Shown piece by piece: positions 33,295-41,181 of a DNA stretch of 49,788 bases; positions within the stretch are counted from its first letter, which is position 1; the number at the start of each line of letters is the position of its first letter. The position numbers and the translations under genes are program-made. Where the stretch lies: positions 1-49,788 of the forward strand of contig JAGBFH010000012.1 in NCBI GenBank assembly GCA_017936605.1, written 5' to 3'. The DNA comes from Tidjanibacter sp. Lineage in GTDB: Bacteria > Bacteroidota > Bacteroidia > Bacteroidales > Rikenellaceae. The notes under the pieces were generated by a model. That model worked only from the letters and a program-made list of their open reading frames with translations. It was not told where the DNA came from and made no database searches.

Positions 33295-33329
33295 AAAGGG
33301 CCGACAAACTCATTTGTTGCCGGCCCTTT
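33295..33329 (-). terminator. Terminator of the MerR-Nif3-zinc-ribbon operon
   Basis: AAAGGGCCG (33295-33303) pairs with CGGCCCTTT (33321-33329), extended by an imperfect inner stem, 35 bp after the last gene. The minus-strand T-run is weak. Confidence 0.6.
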
Positions 33330-33363
33330 GTTCTATTGGACTATCTGCTTCGTGGGAGAAAAA

Positions 33364-34125
33364 CTACTCCTCATCGGGGAAGGATACCAGAATCCTACCG
33401 CAGTACTCGCAGATGATAATCTTCTTGCCCATACGAATCTCGCTCTGGCGCTGGGGAGGAATACGGTTGAAGCAGCCACCGCAGGCGTCCCTCTTGACCG
33501 ACACAACAGCCAGGCCGTTGCGTACATTCGAGCGGATGCGGCCATAGGCGGTCAGAAGCCTCTCGTCGATAACCTCGCGAGCCTTCTCCTCCTGAGCCCT
33601 GAGCTCCTCGATATCCTTGGCGGTCTCGGCGTCGATGCTGTCGAGCTCCTCGCGTTTGGCGTTCAGGTCAACGCTCCTATCGGCCTTGGCAGCCTCAGCC
33701 TCCTCGATGAGCTGTTTCTTCACCTTCAGGGCGGCGTTGTACTCCTTGATATGTTTCTCGCAGAGGGCGTTTTGCAACTCCTGGTACTCAATCTCCTTGC
33801 CGATAGCGTCGAACTCGCGGTTGTTGCGAACATTGTTCTGCTGCTCGGTGTACTTGGCGATCATAGCCTTGTTCTGCTCGATCTCCTCTTTTGCCTCGCG
33901 GAGCAGGGCGTTGAGCTCGTCGATTTCGCTCTGGATGTTGTCGATGCGGGTCTGGAGGCCTGCAACCTCATCCTCAAGGTCTGCGACCTCCATAGGGAGC
34001 TCGCCTTTCACCTTATTGATTTCGTCAATTTTGGAGTCGATTTTCTGCAACTCATAGAGAGCTTTGATGCGCTCCTGCATGCTATAATCGTTGTTCTCTG
34101 CGTTTTTTTTGTTAGTTGTTGCCAT
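33364..34125 (-). CDS. Coiled-coil protein with C4 zinc ribbon
   Basis: This 253-residue protein is mostly a long antiparallel coiled coil (about 15-190) ending in a C4 zinc ribbon with CGGCFNRIP and CEYCGRIL (zf-RING_7; two CxxC knuckles at about 215-218 and 238-241). Homologues (CT398/YbgI-linked family) are regularly encoded beside Nif3-like proteins, as here. A role as scaffold or nucleic-acid-associated factor has been proposed, but the molecular function is not established. It is the last gene of a three-gene operon. Confidence 0.92.
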   Translation of the reverse strand: MATTNKKNAENNDYSMQERIKALYELQKIDSKIDEINKVKGELPMEVADLEDEVAGLQTRIDNIQSEIDELNALLREAKEEIEQNKAMIAKYTEQQNNVRNNREFDAIGKEIEYQELQNALCEKHIKEYNAALKVKKQLIEEAEAAKADRSVDLNAKREELDSIDAETAKDIEELRAQEEKAREVIDERLLTAYGRIRSNVRNGLAVVSVKRDACGGCFNRIPPQRQSEIRMGKKIIICEYCGRILVSFPDEE

Positions 34126-34164
34126 AGATTAACCTCTTTATATCTTGCTCTTTAGTTGTTTCAC

Positions 34165-34950
34165 CTAAACCATATAGCACACCGGGTTCTCACAGCGTGC
34201 ACTCTTGCGGACTGCAAAAGTATGTATTTTTTTTGACAATAGTTCAAATAAAATGTCGATTGCGCAAATTTCCGTCTCAAAATGGCCTGCATCGACCAAA
34301 ATCATCCTATCCGCATCGACAAAATCGTGGTACTTGAAGTCGGCAGCCAGGTAGAGGTCGGCACCTGCGGCCTCGGCCTGAGAGATGAGGCTGCCGCCCG
34401 AGCCGCTGCAAATAGCCACGCGCTGTACGCTCCCACGCCTTATGGGGCTATGGCGCAGGGCCCTAACGCCCAACTCGCGCTGTATGCGCCTCAGAAACTC
34501 CTCGCTCGCCACGGGCTCGGGGAGAGTGCCCACAATGCCAATGCCAACCCCCTGCTCTTTTGCCGAGGGCTCCAGCAGAGCCTCCTCCTTGAGGCCCAAC
34601 TTGCGGCCCAGCAGGTGGCTGATGCCCTCCGAGGGGGCGCTGTCGAGGTTTGTGTGGGCGGCGTAGAGTGCCACGCCACCGGCAATGGCCTTGGCGATGG
34701 TGCGCTGCTGAGGGGTTGTGCAGGTGAGCTTGCGCAGGGGCTGGAAGATGATGGGGTGGTGAGTGACGACCATCTGCGCTCCCATCTCGATGGCCTCCTC
34801 CACAACCTCCTCGGTGGCATCGAGGGCCACCAGTACGGTCGCGACCTCCGCCTCGGGGTCGCCCACAGCGAGGCCTGCGTTGTCGTAGGACTCCTGCCAA
34901 TGGAGCGGGAGGCTCTCCTCCAGCAATCGTGCAATATCTTTTACCTTCAT
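34165..34950 (-). CDS. Nif3-like dinuclear metal-centre protein
   Basis: This 261-residue protein belongs to the Nif3/YbgI family, which forms hexameric toroids with two metal ions per subunit. Metal ligands are visible in VVTHHPIIFQP (about 65) and in DAGHFETE near residue 225-232; AAHTNLDSA supplies further ligands. It is the short form without the inserted PII-like domain. Despite wide conservation its reaction is unresolved; a GTP cyclohydrolase-like or hydrolase activity has been suggested. ATG at 34950 is preferred to TTG at 34956. Confidence 0.93.
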   Translation of the reverse strand: MKVKDIARLLEESLPLHWQESYDNAGLAVGDPEAEVATVLVALDATEEVVEEAIEMGAQMVVTHHPIIFQPLRKLTCTTPQQRTIAKAIAGGVALYAAHTNLDSAPSEGISHLLGRKLGLKEEALLEPSAKEQGVGIGIVGTLPEPVASEEFLRRIQRELGVRALRHSPIRRGSVQRVAICSGSGGSLISQAEAAGADLYLAADFKYHDFVDADRMILVDAGHFETEICAIDILFELLSKKIHTFAVRKSARCENPVCYMV

Positions 34951-34995
34951 ATTCAATGTTTATTAGGTGCGTGCGTCTTCGCGCGAGGCTCAAAT

Positions 34996-35634
34996 TTAGA
35001 ACAGCGTCTGCTCGATGGCCTGCTTCTTGGCCTCCTTGGAGTTCTTCTTGGAGTTCTCCTTGGCCACCACAAGGCGGATATCCTCGGGCGAGAAGAGGTC
35101 ACCTCCAATGAGTGTGCCCACCTTCTTCTCACGAGCGGTTTTCTTGGGCTCCTCGGGTGCGGGCTTGGTGGAGGGCATCTCCATCTTGAAGTCGGCAAGC
35201 TCCTCTTTGGGGGCCTCCTGTTTGGTGGCTGCGGGCTTGGGAGCCGCAACCATCTCCTCCTCTACATCATCCTCGATGTCAATAACTTCCACCTCTTCGC
35301 CCATCTCCTCGCGCAGAGCGGCAAGCATATTGCGTACCTTCTGTAGACGCTCCACAATCTCGGCCTCACGCTTGATGCTGTCGCGGTTCTGACGCAGGCG
35401 TTTGCGTGCGCCATCGAGGGTCATACCCTGCTCCTTGACCAGGTGGTAGATGAGCCTCAGGTTGTCCACATCACCGGTGGTGTAGATGCGGTGTCCGCGG
35501 CTGTTTTTGGCAATCTTCAGTACGGGGAACTCCTCCTCCCAGAACCTCAGGAGCGAGGCGTTCACACCGAACAACTCGCACACCTCTCCGACGGAGTAGT
35601 AAATTTTACCTTTGGGATGAATAATCTCTTCCAT
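34996..35634 (-). CDS. MerR-family regulator, MlrA-like
   Basis: This 212-residue protein has an N-terminal MerR DNA-binding domain (YYSVGEVCELFGVNASLLRFWEEEF, then GHRIYTTGDVDNLRLIYHLV) and a long, low-complexity acidic C-terminal region rich in Glu, Pro and Lys instead of a known ligand domain. The start at 35634 (MEEIIHPKGKIYYS) is preferred to an alternative eight codons upstream. Genes of this type head Nif3/zinc-ribbon operons in Bacteroidota. It is divergent from the riboflavin kinase gene across a 60-bp spacer. Confidence 0.9.
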   Translation of the reverse strand: MEEIIHPKGKIYYSVGEVCELFGVNASLLRFWEEEFPVLKIAKNSRGHRIYTTGDVDNLRLIYHLVKEQGMTLDGARKRLRQNRDSIKREAEIVERLQKVRNMLAALREEMGEEVEVIDIEDDVEEEMVAAPKPAATKQEAPKEELADFKMEMPSTKPAPEEPKKTAREKKVGTLIGGDLFSPEDIRLVVAKENSKKNSKEAKKQAIEQTLF

Positions 35635-35644
35635 AAAAAATGCG

Positions 35645-35652
35645 TATATTTG
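35645..35652 (+). promoter_or_regulatory. -7 element of the riboflavin kinase gene
   Basis: TATATTTG fits TAnnTTTG, 43 bp before the TTG start at 35695. No -33 TTG is found at normal spacing. Confidence 0.5.
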
Positions 35653-35694
35653 GCGCAAGTTACGAATTTTTTACAATAAGGACAAACCGAAAAG

Positions 35695-36090
35695 TTGAAA
35701 ACCAACAATCAGACAATAAAAATAGTAGGTCGTGTCACCTCGGGAAACGCTTTAGGTCACCGTCTGGGCTTCCCAACGGCCAACCTCGCCCCCGTCGACT
35801 CGCTGCCCGATGCGGCCGATGGTGTGTGGGCCGGTTATGCCTCGGTGGAGGGGCGCGAATATAGGGCCGTAATCAACATAGGCCGCAGCCCCTCGGTGGT
35901 CGAAAATGGCGAGCGCAGAGTGGAGGTTCATATCGTGGATTTCGATGGCGACATCTATGGTCGAGAGCTCTCCGTGAGCCTCTGTTTCCACCTTCGCGAG
36001 GAGCGCAAATTCCCCAGCCGTGAGGCCCTTGTGGAGCAGATTGCACGCGACAAACAAGAGGCTATCAACATCTTGAAAAACAACGAGTAA
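35695..36090 (+). CDS. Stand-alone riboflavin kinase domain protein
   Basis: This 131-residue protein is a riboflavin kinase (flavokinase) domain alone, converting riboflavin and ATP to FMN. The core motif GHRLGFPTANLAPVD (21-35) carries the family PTAN motif with the Mg/ATP-binding Thr-Asn, followed by GVWAGYASVEG, AVINIGRSPSV and VEVHIVDFDGDIYGRELSVSL with the catalytic Glu region. The usual bacterial RibF also has an N-terminal FAD synthetase domain, which is absent. The only start codon in frame is TTG at 35695, since a TAA lies at 35677. Confidence 0.85.
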   Translation: MKTNNQTIKIVGRVTSGNALGHRLGFPTANLAPVDSLPDAADGVWAGYASVEGREYRAVINIGRSPSVVENGERRVEVHIVDFDGDIYGRELSVSLCFHLREERKFPSREALVEQIARDKQEAINILKNNE

Positions 36091-36119
36091 CACATAATAA
36101 AATTTCCCTTAACAAGAGT

Positions 36120-36422
36120 ATGGAAAACAATCAGGACAACCAGCACAAAATCGAGATCGAGCTCCCCGCAGATGTGGCGGGCGGCCAGTACTCCAACATT
36201 GCAATTATCGCCCACTCGGCAGCAGAGTTTATTGTGGATTTTGCAGCCATTCTGCCCGGCGTTCCCAAGGCCAAAGTCAGGAGCCGAATCATCCTCAATC
36301 CCGAGAACGCAAAGCGCCTTATGCTCTCGCTCCAGGAGAACATCGCGCGCTACGAAAAACACTTCGGCACCATCAAGTCCAACGGCGCAAAGAACCCTAT
36401 GATGGGTGGTGGTTTTGCATAG
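36120..36422 (+). CDS. DUF3467 family protein
   Basis: This 100-residue protein matches DUF3467: ELPADVAGGQYSNIAIIAHSAAEFIVDFAAILPG and KVRSRIILNPENAKRLMLSLQENIARYEKHFG. The function is unknown; the pattern (a short beta-rich domain then an amphipathic helix) is conserved across Bacteroidota, often near RNA polymerase subunit genes. It follows the riboflavin kinase gene by 29 bp, probably in one transcript, and ends just before a terminator. Confidence 0.92.
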   Translation: MENNQDNQHKIEIELPADVAGGQYSNIAIIAHSAAEFIVDFAAILPGVPKAKVRSRIILNPENAKRLMLSLQENIARYEKHFGTIKSNGAKNPMMGGGFA

Positions 36423-36437
36423 TGGCGACCTTTAGCC

Positions 36438-36474
36438 AAAAAAGCCTCGCAGGTATCTCCTGCGAGGCTTTTTT
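36438..36474 (+). terminator. Rho-independent terminator
   Basis: A 16-bp perfect stem (36438-36453 with 36459-36474) with a 5-base loop ends in six T, 16 bp after the DUF3467 gene. Confidence 0.93.
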
Positions 36475-36689
36475 GTCTAAAGTCTAAAGTCTAAAGTCGA
36501 ACCGACCTAAGTTACCAAGCTGTCTACCGTCTACCGACAATGGATCCCATAAGACCTATAAGACCTATAAGCCCCATAAGCCCCATAAGCCCCATAGGAC
36601 CTTAAGGACCTTAGGGAAATTAGGGAAGGGCCAAAAGGGCAGAAAGGGCAGAAAGGGCGAAAAGGGCCAAAAGGAAACTGGAAACTGAC
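36475..36689 (+). repeat. 7-bp array followed by 9-bp-period array (16 units)
   Basis: Directly after the terminator T-run come three GTCTAAA units and ACCGACCTAAGT, as at 32751. From 36546, 16 units follow in strict 9-bp register: CCCATAAGA, CCTATAAGA, CCTATAAGC, CCCATAAGC twice, CCCATAGGA, CCTTAAGGA, CCTTAGGGA, AATTAGGGA, AGGGCCAAA, AGGGCAGAA twice, AGGGCGAAA, AGGGCCAAA, AGGAAACTG, GAAACTGAC. The remainder to 36736 shows nothing else. No gene is supported. Confidence 0.85.
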
Positions 36690-36736
36690 AATTTGTGTTA
36701 AATGTGTGAGGTTGTGATAGAAAATGTTAATTTTTC

Positions 36737-36767
36737 TTGGTTTGTTGTAATTTTATTAATACATTTG
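36737..36767 (+). promoter_or_regulatory. Promoter of the lipoprotein operon
   Basis: TTG (36737-36739), a 20-bp spacer and TACATTTG (36760-36767) match the consensus, 66 bp before the first gene. No other promoter is obvious until the terminator at 48787. Confidence 0.75.
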
Positions 36768-36832
36768 TAGCTATTGAAGACAACCCAAAGAGAACCAAAT
36801 TTTAATTGGCACTTTGTGCCTCGTATTTATTT

Positions 36833-37975
36833 ATGAATCATTATTTTAGCAGGTTGCTAATGGCAATCTTTCTGTCGGCTACGCTCCTTATGTCCGCGTG
36901 CTCGGAGCCGGAGCCGATTGTTGTTTATGGAGTTACTCTCTCTCAGAGGAGTGTGGCCTTCGATGCCGAGGGTGGAGAGATGAGGGTGGAGGTTGTGCCC
37001 TTCCCCGAAGAGGAGGCTTGGATCTTGGAGGGCTGTGAGGCTGAGTGGTTGACCGTCAGCGCTACCGATGGGGGAGTGGATGTTGTGGCTATGGCCAACA
37101 CCTCGCCCGAGGTGCGTAGTGCCGCCTTCAGCATTGTGAGCCCCGAGAGCAAATTTGACCCCTATAAGGTGACCGTTTCGCAGGAGGCAGCCGAGAAGGT
37201 TGTCTACACGACCAGCGCCGAGGAGAGCTACACTTTCGATTCCGAGGGTGGCAGCTTTTCGTTCTCGATGGTGAGCGAGTCGATGTGGAGCGTCACCAGC
37301 AGCGAGGGATGGCTGGCTGTGGAGATAGACGAGAGCGTTGTGACCCTCTCGGCGGAGCGTCACGAGGGCGATGAGCGCCGTGTGGCAACCCTCACCCTTG
37401 AGGTTGGCGAGGGCGTGCAGCAGCAGACTCTGGAGATTGCCGTGGAGCAGCAGACCGTTGCCGAGAATAAATACCTCAACCTTGTGGGCAAGTGGGAGAT
37501 AACCTCCGACAAGTGGTTCTACTCGCCCAATGGCTCGCTCAACTCGCTCAGCTATAGCCCCAACCCCACGGACTACTATCTCATCTTCGATATGGTCGAG
37601 GGCGAGTATGGCAAGACGCTCATTATGCAGAACTTCCTCTACCCCGGCACAGAGCTCGAGGTGCGCTACGATAGCGCTACGGGTGGCATTGTGATACCCT
37701 TCGGTTGGACCGTCCTCTCCTATGATGTCTTCCTCTATATGACCCTTGTGTCGGACCGCCAGTTCTCCTATGCGGCGGGCGAGGTTGACGCTGTGATTGC
37801 CAACGAGGAGGGTACGGCCCTTACGCTCGAGCTGCCCACAGTGAGCGGTTTCAACTATGTAGGCTTTGGCCTTTGGACCTATAATGACAGCGGTGCCAAG
37901 ATTGCACTGGGCTCGCAGTATCGACCCACAATGTTCCCAATGGGCCCCATTGTACTGAGAAAACAGAACATCTAA
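36833..37975 (+). CDS. BACON-domain surface lipoprotein
   Basis: This 380-residue lipoprotein (lipobox LMSAC, Cys at about 23) has two BACON domains at about 30-120 and 125-205, each with the aromatic core EAEWLTVSA / EGWLAVEI and a closing VSQ/VEQQ strand. The last 175 residues (from NLVGKWEITSDKWF) resemble the lipocalin-like or membrane-associated C-terminal domains of such proteins. BACON domains are common in Bacteroidota surface proteins and may bind glycans or mucin; no enzyme domain is present. It is the first gene of a six-gene operon; the ATG at 36833 gives the signal peptide. Confidence 0.88.
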   Translation: MNHYFSRLLMAIFLSATLLMSACSEPEPIVVYGVTLSQRSVAFDAEGGEMRVEVVPFPEEEAWILEGCEAEWLTVSATDGGVDVVAMANTSPEVRSAAFSIVSPESKFDPYKVTVSQEAAEKVVYTTSAEESYTFDSEGGSFSFSMVSESMWSVTSSEGWLAVEIDESVVTLSAERHEGDERRVATLTLEVGEGVQQQTLEIAVEQQTVAENKYLNLVGKWEITSDKWFYSPNGSLNSLSYSPNPTDYYLIFDMVEGEYGKTLIMQNFLYPGTELEVRYDSATGGIVIPFGWTVLSYDVFLYMTLVSDRQFSYAAGEVDAVIANEEGTALTLELPTVSGFNYVGFGLWTYNDSGAKIALGSQYRPTMFPMGPIVLRKQNI

Positions 37976-37996
37976 CCAGTGATTGAAGAAGTAAGT

Positions 37997-40900
37997 ATGA
38001 AACTTAGCAGAATGATATATTGCGCTGCGCTCGCTCTGGGCGTGGTGTCGTGTGGTCAGGAGCCCGTGGTTGAGATTGTGCCTCCCCAGTCGGAGGGTCG
38101 TCTGACGCTGGAGGTGAGCTCCGAGAGCCCTCTTTTTACTGCGGCCGAGGGAGCCGATGGCGCCGTACTTTTCCGCTCGCGTGGCGGTGAGGTTGTGTTG
38201 GATGTGGTGACCAATCAGGATGAGTGGAGCTACGATGTGGCCGAGGGTGGCGAGTGGCTCGAGGTGGAGTCCAACGACTTCTTCCTCACGCTCAAGGCCG
38301 AGGCCAACAAGACCGAGGCTTCGCGTACGGCAGAGATTCTGATTCGTGCCGACAAGGGCCCTGTGACGGCCTGCTTTGAGCTTAGTGTGACGCAGAACCA
38401 CGCGGGCGTGCCCGAGATTGCACTCGAGAGCGGGGAGCTTCGTGTGAAGGCCCACACCGAACTTGTGCAGATAGTTGATGTGGAGTGCAATCAGGACGAT
38501 TGGAGCTTCGATGTGACCTGCCCCTGGCTGCTCGTTGAAAAGTGCGACGAGGGTCTGCGCCTTACGGCCGACGATAACGAGAATCGTGAGGCTCGCACCA
38601 CCGAGGTTGTGCTGCTCTCGGGCGAGGGTAGCGAGGTGGTGTCGGATGTGCTGCGCGTAAGTCAGGACGGCGACGCTTTCATCGTTCTCTCGTCACAGAA
38701 TGTGGCAGTGGATGATAGGGGCGGCCAGAGGAGTGTCATCATCACTACCAACCCCGAGTTGGAGTGGGATATCGAGAGCGACGGCAGCAGCTGGTTCACA
38801 GCCACCAAGGGCGAGAACGAGATTATCGTCACCGTGGAGCCCACATCCGATGGTCTGGAGCGCGTGGGTGTGCTCACGGTCACCGTGGGCGAGGATGACA
38901 ACAACTACACGACCACTATGAAGGTACACCAGATTGGTAGCGACACCGCGGAGCTCATCTATGAGGTGGAGATTTTCGAGCCCGACTATGAGCTTGTGGC
39001 AGCCCCCGTGCTGACCACCTCGACGGGCGGAAGTATCACTGTGGATTGGGGTGATGGCTCGGAGCCCGAGACCTTCGAGGCTCGCCGCGGTAGTCACATC
39101 TACAAGACCCCCGGCCTCTACACCATCTCCATTACGGGTGAGGCCAAGTCGTTGGAGTTCAGTGATGGCGAGGGCTTCTGTCCCGAGCTGAAGAATATCA
39201 TCTCGTGGGGTACACTCGGACTGACCAATGCGGCCGATATGTGCTTGGGTTGCAACAATCTGGAGAGCATCCCCAACGATGTGGCAGGCTCGTTCAGTAA
39301 AGTCAAGTCGTTCCTCGGAGCCTTCTCGTGCTGCGAGAGTCTTAGGGAGATTCCCGAGGGTCTGTTCCGCTACGCTACGGTAGCCAAGAACTTCGAGGAC
39401 TGCTTCAGTCACTCGGGCTCCATTAGCAAGATTCCCGCGGACCTCTTTGTCAACTGCGTGGCTGCCGAGCGCTTCATCTACACCTTCTATGGTACGGGTA
39501 CGGGCTATGTTATCACCAACTCGACCCTCTCCAACTTCGAGGAGGTGAGGGATATGGTGAAGGTGGGCAAACTGACCGAGATTCCCGCAGGTCTGTTCCG
39601 CAACTGCCCCAACGCGCTGCGCTTTGAGTATGTCTTTGGTGCGACCGCCATCGAGGAGGTGCCCGCCGAGATTTTTGCCAACAACACTCTGGCAACCATC
39701 TTTACTGGTGCCTTCTCGGCCTGTGTGAACCTCAAGAGTGTGGCCCCCGAGTTTATGACCAAGGCGGTGAGTGCCACCGACATCAAGTATATGTTCGCCG
39801 GCTGCGAGAGCCTTGTGGACCTGCCTCTGGGTATGTTCAAGAACAACTCGGCTGTGACGAACCTCGAGTATATTTTCTACAAAACGGGTGTGAAAAAACT
39901 CTCCGCAGGCCTCTTTGAGGGCCTCTCGGGTGTGAAGACCGTGGGTGCCGTATTCCAGGGTTGCGAGAGCCTCTCGGAGATAGAGGAGGGCGTCTTTGAT
40001 GGCCTCACGGCAGCCAAGTCGTTCCGCTACTGCTTTGCGGATTGCACCTCACTAAGGAGCCTCCCCGAGGGCTTATTCAGAGGCCTTTCGACCGCCTATG
40101 AGTTTACCCACACCTTCGATGGCTCGGCCATAGAGAGCGTGCCCGCAGGGCTGTTTGCCGACGCGAGGGACTACTCCTCGGCCGACTTTACCTATATGTT
40201 CGCCGATTGCAAAAACCTCAAAACCGTGCCCGCCGAACTCTTCAACACCTTCACGACGGTGACTTCGCCAGGCTTCAAGAATCTCTTTAGCCACTCGGGC
40301 TTGGAGGTGGTGCCCGAGGGTCTGTTTGCGGCCAATGTGAAGGTCTCGACCGGCTTTGAGGGTGTCTTTGAGTATAGCGACGCGCTCAAGACCATCGAGG
40401 GTCCCATCTTCCCCGAGACCACAACCGTAACAACAATGAATTACGCTTTCTGTGATTGCAAGGCGTTGGAGAGCATCCCTGAGGGGCTCTTCGACTGCTT
40501 CTCCACAGCGAAGGTTAAGTTCAATAGCACCTTTGCGGGCTGCGTGAGCCTCAAGACTCTACCCGATGAGCTCTTTGCTGCCAACACTATGGCCACTCAG
40601 TTCTCGGAGTGCTTTGCCGACTGTACGGCTCTGGAGAGCGTGCCCGCAAATCTCTTCGGCTCCAAGGAGAAGACCACAACCGTCAAAGGACTCTTCCTGG
40701 GTTGCAAGTCGCTGAAGGCTATCCCCAGCGGCCTCTTTGCCCAGATGCCGGCCATCACCTACTTTGAGGCCACCTTTGCCGAGTGTGCGGCACTCGAGGA
40801 GGTGCCTGCCGACCTCTTTGCAGCCATCGGCACGAAGACCTCGAGCATCAGCTTTGCGGAGTGTTTCGCAGATTGCACGAGCCTCAAGAGTGTGCCCGCG

Positions 40901-41158
40901 ACTCTTTTCGACACCGTGCGACGCATAAACTACATCGACAGCTGCTTTGAGGGTTGCACCTCGCTTGAGGGAGAGTCGCCCTACACCATCATTGTGGCAG
41001 AGGATGGCACCGAGCAGAAGGTGCACCTCTATGAGCGCACAAAGGGCACCGACTTCCCCATTGTGCCCAGCTCCACTTCGGCACACAAAGGGTGCTTCTC
41101 GGGCTGCACGAAACTCAGCGACTACGACAACATCCCCTCTTCGTGGAAGACTAATTAA
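37997..41158 (+). CDS. BACON/leucine-rich-repeat surface lipoprotein
   Basis: This 1,053-residue lipoprotein (lipobox VVSC, Cys at about 19) contains three BACON domains (about 50-130, 135-220, 225-310), a PKD-like strand unit (ITVDWGDGSEPETF, about 340-380), and then about 650 residues of leucine-rich-type repeats with the pattern F-x-x-C-x-x-L-x-x-V/I-P-x-x-L-F (for example TFAGCVSLKTLPDELF), as in BspA/DUF285 proteins. BspA-type repeats mediate adhesion to host proteins or other bacteria. Binding target unknown. It starts 22 bp after the previous gene. Confidence 0.88.
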   Translation: MKLSRMIYCAALALGVVSCGQEPVVEIVPPQSEGRLTLEVSSESPLFTAAEGADGAVLFRSRGGEVVLDVVTNQDEWSYDVAEGGEWLEVESNDFFLTLKAEANKTEASRTAEILIRADKGPVTACFELSVTQNHAGVPEIALESGELRVKAHTELVQIVDVECNQDDWSFDVTCPWLLVEKCDEGLRLTADDNENREARTTEVVLLSGEGSEVVSDVLRVSQDGDAFIVLSSQNVAVDDRGGQRSVIITTNPELEWDIESDGSSWFTATKGENEIIVTVEPTSDGLERVGVLTVTVGEDDNNYTTTMKVHQIGSDTAELIYEVEIFEPDYELVAAPVLTTSTGGSITVDWGDGSEPETFEARRGSHIYKTPGLYTISITGEAKSLEFSDGEGFCPELKNIISWGTLGLTNAADMCLGCNNLESIPNDVAGSFSKVKSFLGAFSCCESLREIPEGLFRYATVAKNFEDCFSHSGSISKIPADLFVNCVAAERFIYTFYGTGTGYVITNSTLSNFEEVRDMVKVGKLTEIPAGLFRNCPNALRFEYVFGATAIEEVPAEIFANNTLATIFTGAFSACVNLKSVAPEFMTKAVSATDIKYMFAGCESLVDLPLGMFKNNSAVTNLEYIFYKTGVKKLSAGLFEGLSGVKTVGAVFQGCESLSEIEEGVFDGLTAAKSFRYCFADCTSLRSLPEGLFRGLSTAYEFTHTFDGSAIESVPAGLFADARDYSSADFTYMFADCKNLKTVPAELFNTFTTVTSPGFKNLFSHSGLEVVPEGLFAANVKVSTGFEGVFEYSDALKTIEGPIFPETTTVTTMNYAFCDCKALESIPEGLFDCFSTAKVKFNSTFAGCVSLKTLPDELFAANTMATQFSECFADCTALESVPANLFGSKEKTTTVKGLFLGCKSLKAIPSGLFAQMPAITYFEATFAECAALEEVPADLFAAIGTKTSSISFAECFADCTSLKSVPATLFDTVRRINYIDSCFEGCTSLEGESPYTIIVAEDGTEQKVHLYERTKGTDFPIVPSSTSAHKGCFSGCTKLSDYDNIPSSWKTN

Positions 41159-41181
41159 TCGACAAAAGGCAATAACAGACT

